Assembly: GCA_018969935.1 (NCBI GenBank)
Contig: JAGWXJ010000016.1
Coordinates: forward strand, 1-21,800
Origin: Alphaproteobacteria bacterium
GTDB lineage: Bacteria; Pseudomonadota; Alphaproteobacteria; Micavibrionales; UBA1664
Reading direction: 5' to 3'
DNA length: 21,800 nucleotides
Shown piece after piece: positions 7,319 through 14,383 of the stretch (the first letter of the stretch is position 1; each line of letters starts with the position of its first letter). The translations under genes and the position numbers were made by a program. The notes beneath the pieces are model-generated. The model ran no database searches. It saw only the letters and a program-made list of their open reading frames with translations, and was not told the DNA's origin.

Positions 7319-8469
7319 CCGAACCGCTTTACAAACGCCTCCTTGATCCGGCGGCCATAAGCCGCTGGACCGATAAATATTTCACCCGCACGCGCAAAGC
7401 GGTGGAAACATCGGGCGATTGTAACGTCATTTACGCTGTCTTCCTGCGCCGCCCGTCCATCATGGCCTGCGATCTGGCCATCGACTGGTTGGAAGCCGTT
7501 ACAAAACAGCAGAATTTTTCAATCACCATCAAACGCGCTTTTAAAACCGGCGATGCCGTCGGCGCAGGCGAACCTTTGTTTTTCTACGAAGGCCCGTTTG
7601 CGAAGTTGGCCGAATTGGAAACCCATTTGCTGCAAAAAGTCGGCCCCGTTTGTGTTGCCGCCTATAATGCGCGCGCCATGGTGCTGGAATTACCGCATGT
7701 TCCTTTCATCGAGATGGGCGCAAGGCATTGCGCCGGTCAGGAAATGGCCGAGATGATGGCCTACGCCGCCCATGCAGCAACCTTGTCTGCCAAGAATGTG
7801 AATCCATCAGTGCGTGGTTTTATCGGCACCTCGACCGATGGCGGCGCCATTTTCTACGACAACAAAAACGGGCTCGGCACCATGCCTCATGCGCTTGTCG
7901 GTTTTGCAAGCTCCACACTGGAAGCCGCAAAGCTGTATCGCGCATCAAACCCTGATGCTGATTTCACTGTATTGCCCGATTATTTTGGCCGCGAGATTTC
8001 GGATTCTATTGCCGTCTGCAAACACTTCGCGGCCGAGGCCGCTGCAGGCACACTCAAATTCCGGCTCGATACACATGGCGGCCGCTATATTGAGGGCCTT
8101 GATAAACCGGCATCCTACGCCGTTATCGAACGCAACGCGCCTCAAGCCCTGCGCACGTATCTATCGGAATCAGATCAGGCGCACCTGTTGGGCGAAGGCG
8201 TAAGCGCCGCAGCCATCTGGCATTTCCGCGAACAAATGGATAAAGCGGGCTTCCCGCATGTGAAAATCATCGGCTCGTCAGGCTTCGGGCCTGATAAATG
8301 CCGCATCATGAAACTGGCCAAGGCGCCGCTGGATATTATCGGCACTGGCTCGTTTCTGCCCGATCGCTGGCCCGAAACCTACGCAACCGCCGATATAATC
8401 CGCTACGGCACTGACTTCCGCGTAAAGGAAGGCCGCGAATGGCTAATCGAACGTTACAAAAAATCCTGA
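7315..8469 (+). CDS. pncB: Nicotinate phosphoribosyltransferase family enzyme
   Basis: This is a 384-residue member of the nicotinate/quinolinate phosphoribosyltransferase fold. It probably condenses nicotinate with PRPP to give nicotinate mononucleotide, the first step of the Preiss-Handler NAD salvage route. Visible family features are FKTGDAVGAGEPLFFYEG near the N-terminal barrel, LETHLLQKVGPVCVAAYNARAM, and the conserved FIEMGARHCAGQEMAE stretch. Later come RLDTHGGRYIEGLD and the phosphate-binding HVKIIGSSGFGPDKC and DIIGTGSFLP segments. The start is GTG at 7315, overlapping the SIMPL stop by four bases; the first internal Met lies well inside the conserved region. It converges with the Csp gene, with seven bases between stops. 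A nicotinamide-specific relative is less likely but not excluded. Confidence 0.85.
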   Translation: MTEPLYKRLLDPAAISRWTDKYFTRTRKAVETSGDCNVIYAVFLRRPSIMACDLAIDWLEAVTKQQNFSITIKRAFKTGDAVGAGEPLFFYEGPFAKLAELETHLLQKVGPVCVAAYNARAMVLELPHVPFIEMGARHCAGQEMAEMMAYAAHAATLSAKNVNPSVRGFIGTSTDGGAIFYDNKNGLGTMPHALVGFASSTLEAAKLYRASNPDADFTVLPDYFGREISDSIAVCKHFAAEAAAGTLKFRLDTHGGRYIEGLDKPASYAVIERNAPQALRTYLSESDQAHLLGEGVSAAAIWHFREQMDKAGFPHVKIIGSSGFGPDKCRIMKLAKAPLDIIGTGSFLPDRWPETYATADIIRYGTDFRVKEGREWLIERYKKS

Positions 8470-8476
8470 TTGTTTT

Positions 8477-8875
8477 TTAATTCGTACGCACGTTGTGCTG
8501 CGTAACGGCAGGGTCATTCATAACGTATTCCTGCATGGATAACTCTATGCTGCAAATTTCATCGCAGGCTTTTGCACATTTGCGGCACGCATCGGCACAT
8601 ACAAGCATATGGTCTGTACCAAGCTCCTCGCATGAATCGGCGCACGCCTCGCAAATGGCCACAGCGGCTGCGCAAGCCTCGGCATGGAGTGATGACTGCC
8701 GCGTCATGAAATCTGCCGCTGTCTGACAAATCTCCATGCAGTCTGTCAGCACCTTCACATGCTCGGGCGCGGTGTGTTTTCCACCTAAAAACACGCAATG
8801 CGTATAAAGGGCCTTTTGGCACTCCGTACGCGCTTTCCAGCATAATTCAATACAATCATGGACAGCGTTTCTCAT
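8477..8875 (-). CDS. Four-helix-bundle copper storage protein (Csp3-like, DUF326)
   Basis: This small Cys-rich protein has 132 residues from the ATG at 8875. A GTG at 8917 would add 14 residues (MFNEFINFPSESDV) and is the alternative start. It has 15 Cys, spaced as CxxxC or CxxC pairs along helices: CIELC, CMEIC, CEACADSC, CADACRKC, CAKACDEIC. This is the Csp pattern, in which a four-helix bundle holds many Cu(I) ions in a thiolate-lined core. There is no signal peptide or Tat motif, so it should be cytosolic like Csp3, storing or buffering copper. The choice of ATG rests on its position just before the first conserved helix; ribosome binding sites are weak for both starts. It diverges from the DUF4142-like gene across an intergenic region containing an EcfG-type promoter and palindrome. 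Confidence 0.85.
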   Translation of the reverse strand: MRNAVHDCIELCWKARTECQKALYTHCVFLGGKHTAPEHVKVLTDCMEICQTAADFMTRQSSLHAEACAAAVAICEACADSCEELGTDHMLVCADACRKCAKACDEICSIELSMQEYVMNDPAVTQHNVRTN

Positions 8876-8944
8876 GACATCACTCTCTGATGGGAAATTA
8901 ATGAATTCGTTGAACACTGCTCATACCTTTGAATGGGTCACAAA

Positions 8945-8979
8945 GTTCCGTCAGGAACTGACGCTAATCTAAAGCCGTT
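8945..8979 (+). promoter_or_regulatory. EcfG-type (general stress response) promoter inside overlapping palindromes
   Basis: GGAAC at 8954-8958 and CGTT at 8976-8979 are exactly 17 bases apart. This matches the GGAAC-N16/17-CGTT consensus of the alphaproteobacterial general stress sigma factor EcfG, which is controlled by PhyR-NepR. Transcription would begin about eight bases later and read the exported DUF4142-like protein starting at 9009. The -35 forms one arm of GTTCC-GTCA-GGAAC (8945-8958), and CGTCAG-GAA-CTGACG (8949-8963) overlaps it. A second GGAAC therefore faces the Csp gene on the other strand, but no good CGTT lies at the matching distance there. Confidence 0.75.
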
Positions 8980-9008
8980 TGTTTCAAATACGGAACAATA
9001 GGCCATAC

Positions 9009-9512
9009 ATGCGCAAATTTTTTACAGCACTTCTCTTTTGCCTGGTCACATCCACTGGTACGTGGGCGCAAACCATGGCGCCTTCGCCTGCAAAATTTGT
9101 CGAGGAAGCGTTGGCCATCAGTACCCAGATTATAAAAGTCAGCGAATTGGCACTGGCACACCCCATATCGGCCGATACAAGGCTGGTCGCCTCAAACCTT
9201 GTATCCAGCCAAAACCAGCTGACAACATCGCTCGGGCAGGTCGTAGCCAATACGGATGCGAATTTGGCAACAGCCATCGCGCCGGAAAACGAGCACATGG
9301 CCGCCATTAAGACCTTGCAGGACACGGCGCCCGATCTTTTTGAAGCCCGTTACATCGATACAATCAGGGAATCGTTAGAGAATCTTCAGGTATTATATGC
9401 GGATTATGCCAAAGACGGAGGGTCCGAACCCCTCAGAAACTTTGCTTCGAGCAGCCAGCCGGATATAGAAGCAGCTAAAAACGCCGCCGACAGCCTAAAT
9501 CTATCCAATTGA
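9009..9512 (+). CDS. Exported DUF4142-like (ferritin-like helical) protein
   Basis: From the ATG at 9009 this is a 167-residue protein. Its Sec signal peptide (MRKFFTALLFCLVTSTGTWA) is probably cleaved after Ala20. The mature part is all-helical: FVEEALAISTQIIKVSELAL, then SADTRLVASNLVSSQNQL, then DLFEARYIDTIRESLENLQ, and a last helix DIEAAKNAADSL. This order resembles DUF4142 proteins, periplasmic ferritin-like bundles, but the conserved His residues of that family (in DH and xxH motifs) are largely missing, so metal binding is doubtful. A TTG ten codons upstream at 8979 keeps the frame open but lies on the EcfG -10 element, so 9009 is the better start. EcfG control suggests a role in stress survival. 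Function is unknown. Confidence 0.7.
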   Translation: MRKFFTALLFCLVTSTGTWAQTMAPSPAKFVEEALAISTQIIKVSELALAHPISADTRLVASNLVSSQNQLTTSLGQVVANTDANLATAIAPENEHMAAIKTLQDTAPDLFEARYIDTIRESLENLQVLYADYAKDGGSEPLRNFASSSQPDIEAAKNAADSLNLSN

Positions 9513-9528
9513 TTTTTAATGGTTTTTT
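9505..9528 (+). terminator. Weak intrinsic terminator after the DUF4142-like gene
   Basis: A short imperfect hairpin (CCAATT at 9505-9510 against AATGG at 9518-9522) overlaps the stop codon and is followed by six T (9523-9528). The stem is short and A/T-rich, so the call is tentative. Confidence 0.35.
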
Positions 9529-9531
9529 AGG

Positions 9532-9606
9532 TGGTGCCGGCTGAGGGACTTGAACCCCCGACCAACGGTTTACAAAACCGCTGCTCTACCGCTGAGCTAA
9601 GCCGGC
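9532..9606 (-). tRNA. tRNA-Thr (anticodon UGU)
   Basis: On the minus strand the sequence folds into a complete cloverleaf. A 7-bp acceptor GCCGGCT/AGCCGGC is followed by a D-arm with stem GCTC/GAGC. The anticodon stem GCGGT/ACCGT encloses the loop TTTGTAA (anticodon TGT), and a 5-bp T-arm encloses TTCAAGT. The discriminator is A and the 3' CCA is encoded at 9532-9534. UGU reads ACA and, by wobble, other ACN threonine codons. It stands alone, with no rRNA or other tRNA nearby. Confidence 0.96.
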
Positions 9607-9616
9607 CCATGGCAAA

Positions 9617-9644
9617 AAAATACGTTAGCATGGGTGTTAGCCAA
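9617..9644 (-). promoter_or_regulatory. Possible tRNA-Thr promoter
   Basis: Read on the minus strand, TTGGCT (9644-9639) and TATTTT (9622-9617) are 16 bases apart. They end about ten bases before the mature tRNA 5' end, a suitable distance for a short leader removed by RNase P. Confidence 0.35.
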
Positions 9645-9695
9645 TAATCGTTAATCTCGCAAGACTCTTTGTTTTACAAAGGACTTCTTATAAAA

Positions 9696-9724
9696 TTGCA
9701 ATGGATTCACGAAACCGCTAATTT
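9696..9724 (+). promoter_or_regulatory. Predicted promoter of the dotM-dotL operon
   Basis: TTGCAA (9696-9701) and TAATTT (9719-9724, in the context GCTAATTT) are separated by exactly 17 bases. The expected start near 9731 gives a leader of about 27 bases before the TTG start at 9758, with GGGA at 9746-9749 as a modest ribosome binding site. It is the best housekeeping-type promoter in front of these genes, and no operator-like dyad is seen on it. Confidence 0.5.
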
Positions 9725-9757
9725 TCGTAAGAAATTTAGTACCTTGGGATTCATACA

Positions 9758-11011
9758 TTGGCCGGCGAAAAGAATAGCGACGACATATTTTTGTTCATGT
9801 TTCTCCTCATCCTGTTTTGGGGTGGGGGCTGGCTTGTTTGGAAATCCTTCAAGCCGCAACTGACAACAGGCATTCTTGCAGTGCGTAGCGTCCAGATGGA
9901 CGTGGCTTCCGTCTGGATGAACGATAACGACGTCATTCAGGTGCCGATGCCCTACAACATCGATAACGATCGCCCTCTCCACGCCAAAATGGGCGATGAA
10001 CAGCGCGTGGTATACCTGCCCGTTAAATTCGGCACATGGCACAACTTCGTAAAAACGGCCCGTGCCGAAAACGTGCAGGGTGACCACTTGCGCGTCCTCT
10101 CCTACGTCGCCATGTATTCTTGGCGCTGGTTTACAATTGCGTTGTTTGCCGGCCTGTTTATCTGGGTCATGTTCAAAGGCCCTACCAGCTATTTCCGCCG
10201 CATCATGAGCCTTGAAGGGCTGATGAACGATCAGGCCAAGATGTTCAAGGTCATCCAACCCTTCCTCAAATTCAATCCGAACAAGATGCCCATTCGTGCG
10301 CCGGGGAGCCCAGTACCTGTTGACTTGCCAATGTTCGCCGAAGCTCTCTCGCCGGAGGAATGGCTGGCCGTCAACGAAATCCCTGTCAAAGACAACATCC
10401 CTGAAAAAATTCCGGCCGAACGTGCTTTCGCAAAACAGCTCGGCCCCCGCTGGAAAGGCTGGAAAGCCCTGCCGCCCGAATTGCAGGTTCTGCTGGCCGC
10501 CTTCTGCCTCAAGGCCAGCCGCAAGCGCGATGAAGCGGATGCGATACTCGGCCGCCTTGCCTGCTGCTGGGATCACCAGTCAGGCCTCAAACTCCGCCGC
10601 GACATGAAACTGGTTGGCGATGCGCGCAAGATTCTGCGCGATGATAAACTCTCCGAAAAAACGCTCGGCAATTGCAACCGCCACGCCTACATCACCACCG
10701 CCATGATGCGCGCGCTCAATACCGCCCGCGAAGAAGGTGGCGTGCTTGCACCCGCCATGTTTGTCTGGCTGCGCGCGCACAACCGCGGCCTGTGGTACCC
10801 GCTCAACAACCTTGGCCGTCAGGCATTCCACATGGAAGCGCTGGGCGTGGCCGCCCATTACCGCGCCGAAAAACAGGTCAACCGCCCTATCCTGAAACCG
10901 CGCGTGATGGACGCCGTGGACGGCCTCATCGAATTCCAGAAAAACACGATTTTAACCCGCCCCATTCCGCCCGTCGATTACGGGCCAAAGGGCAAAAAGA
11001 AAGCAGCGTAA
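9758..11011 (+). CDS. dotM: DotM/IcmP homologue, type IVB coupling-complex protein
   Basis: DotM is the inner-membrane partner of the DotL ATPase in the type IVB coupling complex, where in Legionella it helps recruit effectors. This homologue has 417 residues (Legionella DotM about 380). TM1 is at about residues 10-28 (IFLFMFLLILFWGGGWLVW) and TM2 at about 124-141. A large cytosolic domain follows. Family features are the post-TM RRIMSLEGLMNDQAK, AFAKQLGPRWKGWKALPPELQVLLAAF, and near the end LWYPLNNLGRQAFHMEALGVAAHYRAE. The last stretch resembles the LWY-LNN-GR...VE-G-HY-E block of DotM. The start is TTG at 9758; the next candidate, Met14, would fall inside the first TM helix. IncI TrbA-type relatives are the main alternative. 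The next gene follows after 12 bases. Confidence 0.88.
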   Translation: MAGEKNSDDIFLFMFLLILFWGGGWLVWKSFKPQLTTGILAVRSVQMDVASVWMNDNDVIQVPMPYNIDNDRPLHAKMGDEQRVVYLPVKFGTWHNFVKTARAENVQGDHLRVLSYVAMYSWRWFTIALFAGLFIWVMFKGPTSYFRRIMSLEGLMNDQAKMFKVIQPFLKFNPNKMPIRAPGSPVPVDLPMFAEALSPEEWLAVNEIPVKDNIPEKIPAERAFAKQLGPRWKGWKALPPELQVLLAAFCLKASRKRDEADAILGRLACCWDHQSGLKLRRDMKLVGDARKILRDDKLSEKTLGNCNRHAYITTAMMRALNTAREEGGVLAPAMFVWLRAHNRGLWYPLNNLGRQAFHMEALGVAAHYRAEKQVNRPILKPRVMDAVDGLIEFQKNTILTRPIPPVDYGPKGKKKAA

Positions 11012-11023
11012 GGAGTCGCTACC

Positions 11024-11584
11024 ATGGGTCTTTGGAATTTTATTACGGGGCAGAATGCCTCCTCCGCAAAAGTGGCTGATGGCCGCCTGATACTCTCCAT
11101 GCCTGATGCCGAAACACCGGTCATCTGGGTGATGGAACTTGACGATGGCGCTTCCTCCGTCATCCGCCTCGAAAATGACAAGCAGGGCAACAACATCCTG
11201 AAAAAATACGGCGGCAAGGGCGCGGCCGAAACCGTAGCCGTGTACCGCAACCGCAATAAGGCCGAAAGCGCACTTGCAAAAATCAGCTGCGCACTTGAAA
11301 AAGCCCGCAACTCGCGTGTGCATGTCGGCCCCAACGCACAGCCCGTTATCATTCGTCCGGCATCATTGCCTGCGCGCATTTTCACGGCGTTTCTCTATTT
11401 GTGGTTCATCGTGTATCTGGGCTCGTCGCTCTCCGGCTACCTGACGGCGATCGAGCAATCGGCAGGCCTGATACCGCAAAACACACAGGCGGCGGCAACA
11501 ATCGGCCCCGTGAATGAAACGGGCGTACCGCAATCGGCTGATGATTTCCTGAAGCAGGCAATCAACCCGATACCGGCAGAATGA
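11024..11584 (+). CDS. Unrecognised single-TM protein between dotM and dotL
   Basis: I do not recognise a family for this 186-residue protein. It has AAGGAG at 11010-11015 (overlapping the dotM stop, eight bases before ATG), so it is translated from the same message as dotM and dotL. Residues 1-115 form a soluble domain with alternating strands (RLILSMPDAETPVIWVMELD, SSVIRLEND) and a basic helix (RNRNKAESALAKISCALEKARNSR). One transmembrane helix lies at about 118-139 (RIFTAFLYLWFIVYLGSSLSGYL) with Arg111 and Arg118 before it, so the N-domain should be cytosolic. A 45-residue Ala/Pro/Gln-rich tail would then be periplasmic. Legionella icmP and icmO are adjacent with no such gene. Position and topology suggest an accessory subunit of the coupling complex; this is inference. 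It is not IcmS, IcmW or DotN by size or appearance. Confidence 0.85.
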   Translation: MGLWNFITGQNASSAKVADGRLILSMPDAETPVIWVMELDDGASSVIRLENDKQGNNILKKYGGKGAAETVAVYRNRNKAESALAKISCALEKARNSRVHVGPNAQPVIIRPASLPARIFTAFLYLWFIVYLGSSLSGYLTAIEQSAGLIPQNTQAAATIGPVNETGVPQSADDFLKQAINPIPAE

Positions 11585-11625
11585 AAATAATCCGGCAGGA
11601 AAGGGCCGAAGGAAGCGTTTAACAA

Positions 11626-14076
11626 ATGGCTATAGTACAGAAGAAGTATGACTATGCCCTGATGCACGTCCTGCGTGATACGCGGGCCCTTGGCGTTCGT
11701 GCAAAGGACTTCTTCCGTGATTCCGATCACGCAGCCGTATTGTTCTTTTTGGCGGGTGCCGCCACTTTCTTCAGCCCCACTGGCACCATTCTCTCGGATG
11801 TTATTGCGTTTTTTGCCCTCCTCTACGTGTGGTGGCTCAAAAAGAATGACCGCACGCTCTGCTACAAAATGCCGGGCTGGGCACCCTTCGCCGATAAAAA
11901 CGAACGTGACGGCAAACCCAAAGGCATTCTCTACATCGGCAACTCCGTCCAGTACGACAACGAGGAATGCTGGTTCACCAACAACGATGCCCGTACCCAC
12001 ATTCTGTACCTCGGCACAACGGGTGCCGGTAAAACGGAAGGTCTGAAGTCCATCGTATCCAACGCCCTTATGTGGGGCTCGGGCTTCATTTACGTGGACG
12101 GCAAGGCCGATACCGATTTGTGGTCCTCGCTAACGGCCCTGACGCGCCGCTTCGGCCGCGATGACGACCTGCTGGTCCTCAACTACATGACCGGCAACTC
12201 CGATGATCCGGCGCCGTCCAACACGCTCAACCCGTTCTCGTCAGGTTCGGCCTCATACCTCACGCAGCTCCTCGTTTCGCTGATGCCGGAAGCGGGCGGC
12301 GATAACGCGATGTGGAAGGAACGTGCTATTTCGCTCCTTTCCTCCATCATGCCCGCCCTGACATGGAAGCGTGACCATCAGGAAACGCCTCTCTCCATCA
12401 ACACCATCCGTCAGGTGATGAACTTCCCCGAAGTCATTAAACTGAGCCGCGACACCGCCCTGCCCGAGCGCATCCGCGAGGGCCTCAAGGGCTACCTCGA
12501 TACCTTGCCGGGTTACGTTGACGCCGCTTTCGATGACAACGGCATGGAAAAACCACTCGGCCCCGATCAGCCGATGGTGGATACCAACGTCGTAAAACAG
12601 CAGCACGGCTACCTCACCATGCAGTTCACCCGCGCGCTCCAGTCGCTCGGTAACGACTACGGCTATATCTTCGAATCCAAAAACGCCGACATCGACATGA
12701 TCGACGTCGTGCTTAACCGCCGTATCCTCATCGTTCTCATCCCCGCCCTCGAAAAATCGGCGGATGAAGCGGCCAACTTGGGTAAAATCGTTGCCTCCAC
12801 ACTCAAGGGCATGATGGGCTCGACCCTCGGCGCCACGGTGGAAGGTGAATCAGCTACCGTCATCGACAACAAACCCACGCGCTCGGCCACACCCTTCGTG
12901 ACGGTGTTCGACGAGGTGGGCTACTACACGACCTCGGGCATGGGCGTTATGGCCGCACAGGCACGTTCGCTTGGTTTCTGCCTTGTGTATGCCGCGCAGG
13001 ATATCGCAGCCCTCGAAAAGCGCGTGAAGGAAGAAGCACGTTCGATTACCGGTAACTGTAACATCAAGATCTTCGGCAAGCTCGAAGACCCGATGGGCAC
13101 GCAGGACTTCTTCGATAAAACCATGGGTAAGGCGCTCGTGTCCGAAGTCGGCGGCTGGAATTTGGGCGGCCCCGCAGGCACATCGGCCACCAGCAGCTAC
13201 TACGGCAACGTATCGGCCACCATCGGCCTTCGCCAGCGTTCAACCTACGACGAATTGAAAACCTTCAAGGAAGGCGACGCCATCCTCGCCTACGCCCTGA
13301 CCATCAACAAGGTCAAAATCTATTACTGCAATCCGGGCAACGCCAAGGCGATGCGCGTCCAGCGCTTTGTGGGCCTTCCGAAAACGGATGATTTCGTCCT
13401 TAAGCACATCAAGGATATCGGCGCCCTGCGCGACCGCCTGATGTCCAAGGACTGGACCGCCAAAAAATCAGCACCAGCCATTCCCGTAGCGCCCGAAATC
13501 GCAGCGATGGCCGAGGGTGTGCGCATGGCGCAGGCCCTTGACCCCGTCAAGGCAGGCGGCCTCGCCCTTGTGAATGTGCAGGCCCTGAATGGCAACCTCG
13601 ATTACGCCTCGGCACAAGGCGCGGGCACCTCATCGGCAGGCGCACAAAAACCAGCAGCCGCACCCACTGAGGAAAAACAAAACCCCATGGGCGCCTTCGC
13701 CAAGAAGGACGATAAAAAAGGCTGGGCCGATACCGTCAAGGATGACGATAAAAAGGACGAAGAAGACGGCGAGGATGACAAGGAAGGCAAGTCATCAGGC
13801 GACAGCAAGGGCATGAAGAAAAAACGGGATGACGTCGAGATCGTCCCGAAAGAACGCTATGATGCCCAGCAGGCCGTAGAGGAAAAAGCGAAAACAGGCA
13901 TCACCATGATGCCGGAAGGCCTGTCTGATGAAGTCAGGGGCATCCTCAAAGGCGCTGCCGACAACCTTGCGGCAGGCCTGTTCGGAACGCCGCAACTCGG
14001 CCTCCAGTCCTCCGGCAGCGGCGGTGGCCAGACGGCAAAACCCGTCAGCCAGCCTGGCTCGCCCTTCAAGCGCTAA
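11626..14076 (+). CDS. dotL: DotL/IcmO-type type IVB coupling ATPase
   Basis: This is an inner-membrane AAA+ ATPase that receives substrates for the type IVB translocon. It has 816 residues (Legionella DotL 783). Two N-terminal TM helices lie at about 36-50 and 55-70. The nucleotide-binding domain has Walker A GTTGAGKT (130-137, Lys136) followed by FIYVDGKAD, and Walker B VTVFDE (Asp429-Glu430). Downstream come GYY and a long conserved AAQARSLGFCLVYAAQD segment typical of VirD4/TraG/DotL proteins. FGKLEDP and RQRSTYDELKTFKEGDAIL also fit DotL. From about residue 630 the sequence changes: an Ala-rich stretch, a very acidic/basic Lys-Asp linker (about 686-735), one amphipathic helix (about 740-790) and a Gly/Ser tail. 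In Legionella the C-terminal region binds DotN, IcmS-IcmW and LvgA; no such similarity is seen here. AAGGAA at 11609-11614 precedes the ATG. Confidence 0.93.
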   Translation: MAIVQKKYDYALMHVLRDTRALGVRAKDFFRDSDHAAVLFFLAGAATFFSPTGTILSDVIAFFALLYVWWLKKNDRTLCYKMPGWAPFADKNERDGKPKGILYIGNSVQYDNEECWFTNNDARTHILYLGTTGAGKTEGLKSIVSNALMWGSGFIYVDGKADTDLWSSLTALTRRFGRDDDLLVLNYMTGNSDDPAPSNTLNPFSSGSASYLTQLLVSLMPEAGGDNAMWKERAISLLSSIMPALTWKRDHQETPLSINTIRQVMNFPEVIKLSRDTALPERIREGLKGYLDTLPGYVDAAFDDNGMEKPLGPDQPMVDTNVVKQQHGYLTMQFTRALQSLGNDYGYIFESKNADIDMIDVVLNRRILIVLIPALEKSADEAANLGKIVASTLKGMMGSTLGATVEGESATVIDNKPTRSATPFVTVFDEVGYYTTSGMGVMAAQARSLGFCLVYAAQDIAALEKRVKEEARSITGNCNIKIFGKLEDPMGTQDFFDKTMGKALVSEVGGWNLGGPAGTSATSSYYGNVSATIGLRQRSTYDELKTFKEGDAILAYALTINKVKIYYCNPGNAKAMRVQRFVGLPKTDDFVLKHIKDIGALRDRLMSKDWTAKKSAPAIPVAPEIAAMAEGVRMAQALDPVKAGGLALVNVQALNGNLDYASAQGAGTSSAGAQKPAAAPTEEKQNPMGAFAKKDDKKGWADTVKDDDKKDEEDGEDDKEGKSSGDSKGMKKKRDDVEIVPKERYDAQQAVEEKAKTGITMMPEGLSDEVRGILKGAADNLAAGLFGTPQLGLQSSGSGGGQTAKPVSQPGSPFKR

Positions 14077-14083
14077 TACAATT

Positions 14084-14383
14084 TCAGGGGATACTGAAGC
14101 TGATAACCGCCCCGTAGCCAAGTGTCACTTGCGGTGTGTCGGCAGCCTTGGCCGGATTATCAATCATCATCGGCCTTACACCATGCGAGAATTCCAAAGC
14201 TGTCTTGGTCTGTCGCCTTTCGGTTGCTGTCAGGCACATGCTGGCCCCCAAGGGCTCGGCACACTGGCTGTCTGGCAAAGCCATCAAGCCAGCACCATCA
14301 AGGCTGCTGCACCCCGTAAGGCTGAAGCCTAGGCCGCCTGCTACGGCCACAAGCTTCCAGCGTGGGGCCAGCTTTGGCAGCAT
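14084..14383 (-). CDS. Small predicted lipoprotein coupled to gyrB
   Basis: This 99-residue protein has a lipoprotein signal peptide: a basic N-terminus (MLPKLAPRWK), the hydrophobic VAVAGGLGFS, and the lipobox LTGC with Cys25 as the lipidation site. Ser-Ser follows Cys25, so sorting to the outer membrane is expected by the usual +2 rule. The mature part is short and ends in a beta-strand-like VTLGYGAVISFSIP. I recognise no family. Its ATG overlaps the gyrB stop as TGATG (14385-14381), so it should be translated by coupling after GyrB. Its stop lies seven bases from the convergent dotL stop. A link to the secretion system, which uses lipoproteins such as DotC, DotD and IcmN, is possible, but nothing here proves it. 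Confidence 0.75.
   Translation of the reverse strand: MLPKLAPRWKLVAVAGGLGFSLTGCSSLDGAGLMALPDSQCAEPLGASMCLTATERRQTKTALEFSHGVRPMMIDNPAKAADTPQVTLGYGAVISFSIP

Noticed and set aside
8455..8480. A bidirectional terminator between pncB and the Csp gene
   Set aside because: AAAAAATC and GATTGTTTTTT face each other, but the stem is nearly all A/T and has a bulge, so I do not call it.
8924..8949. A second EcfG promoter reading the Csp gene on the minus strand
   Set aside because: GGAAC is present at 8949-8945, but the sequence 16-17 bases downstream (AGGT or GGTA) does not match CGTT well enough.
8979..9008. An earlier TTG start for the DUF4142-like gene
   Set aside because: It would overlap the -10 element of the EcfG-type promoter and put ten residues before a good signal peptide start.
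9707..10576. A 289-codon open frame on the minus strand opposite dotM
   Set aside because: It covers the conserved dotM sequence and the dotM promoter and has no recognisable protein features.
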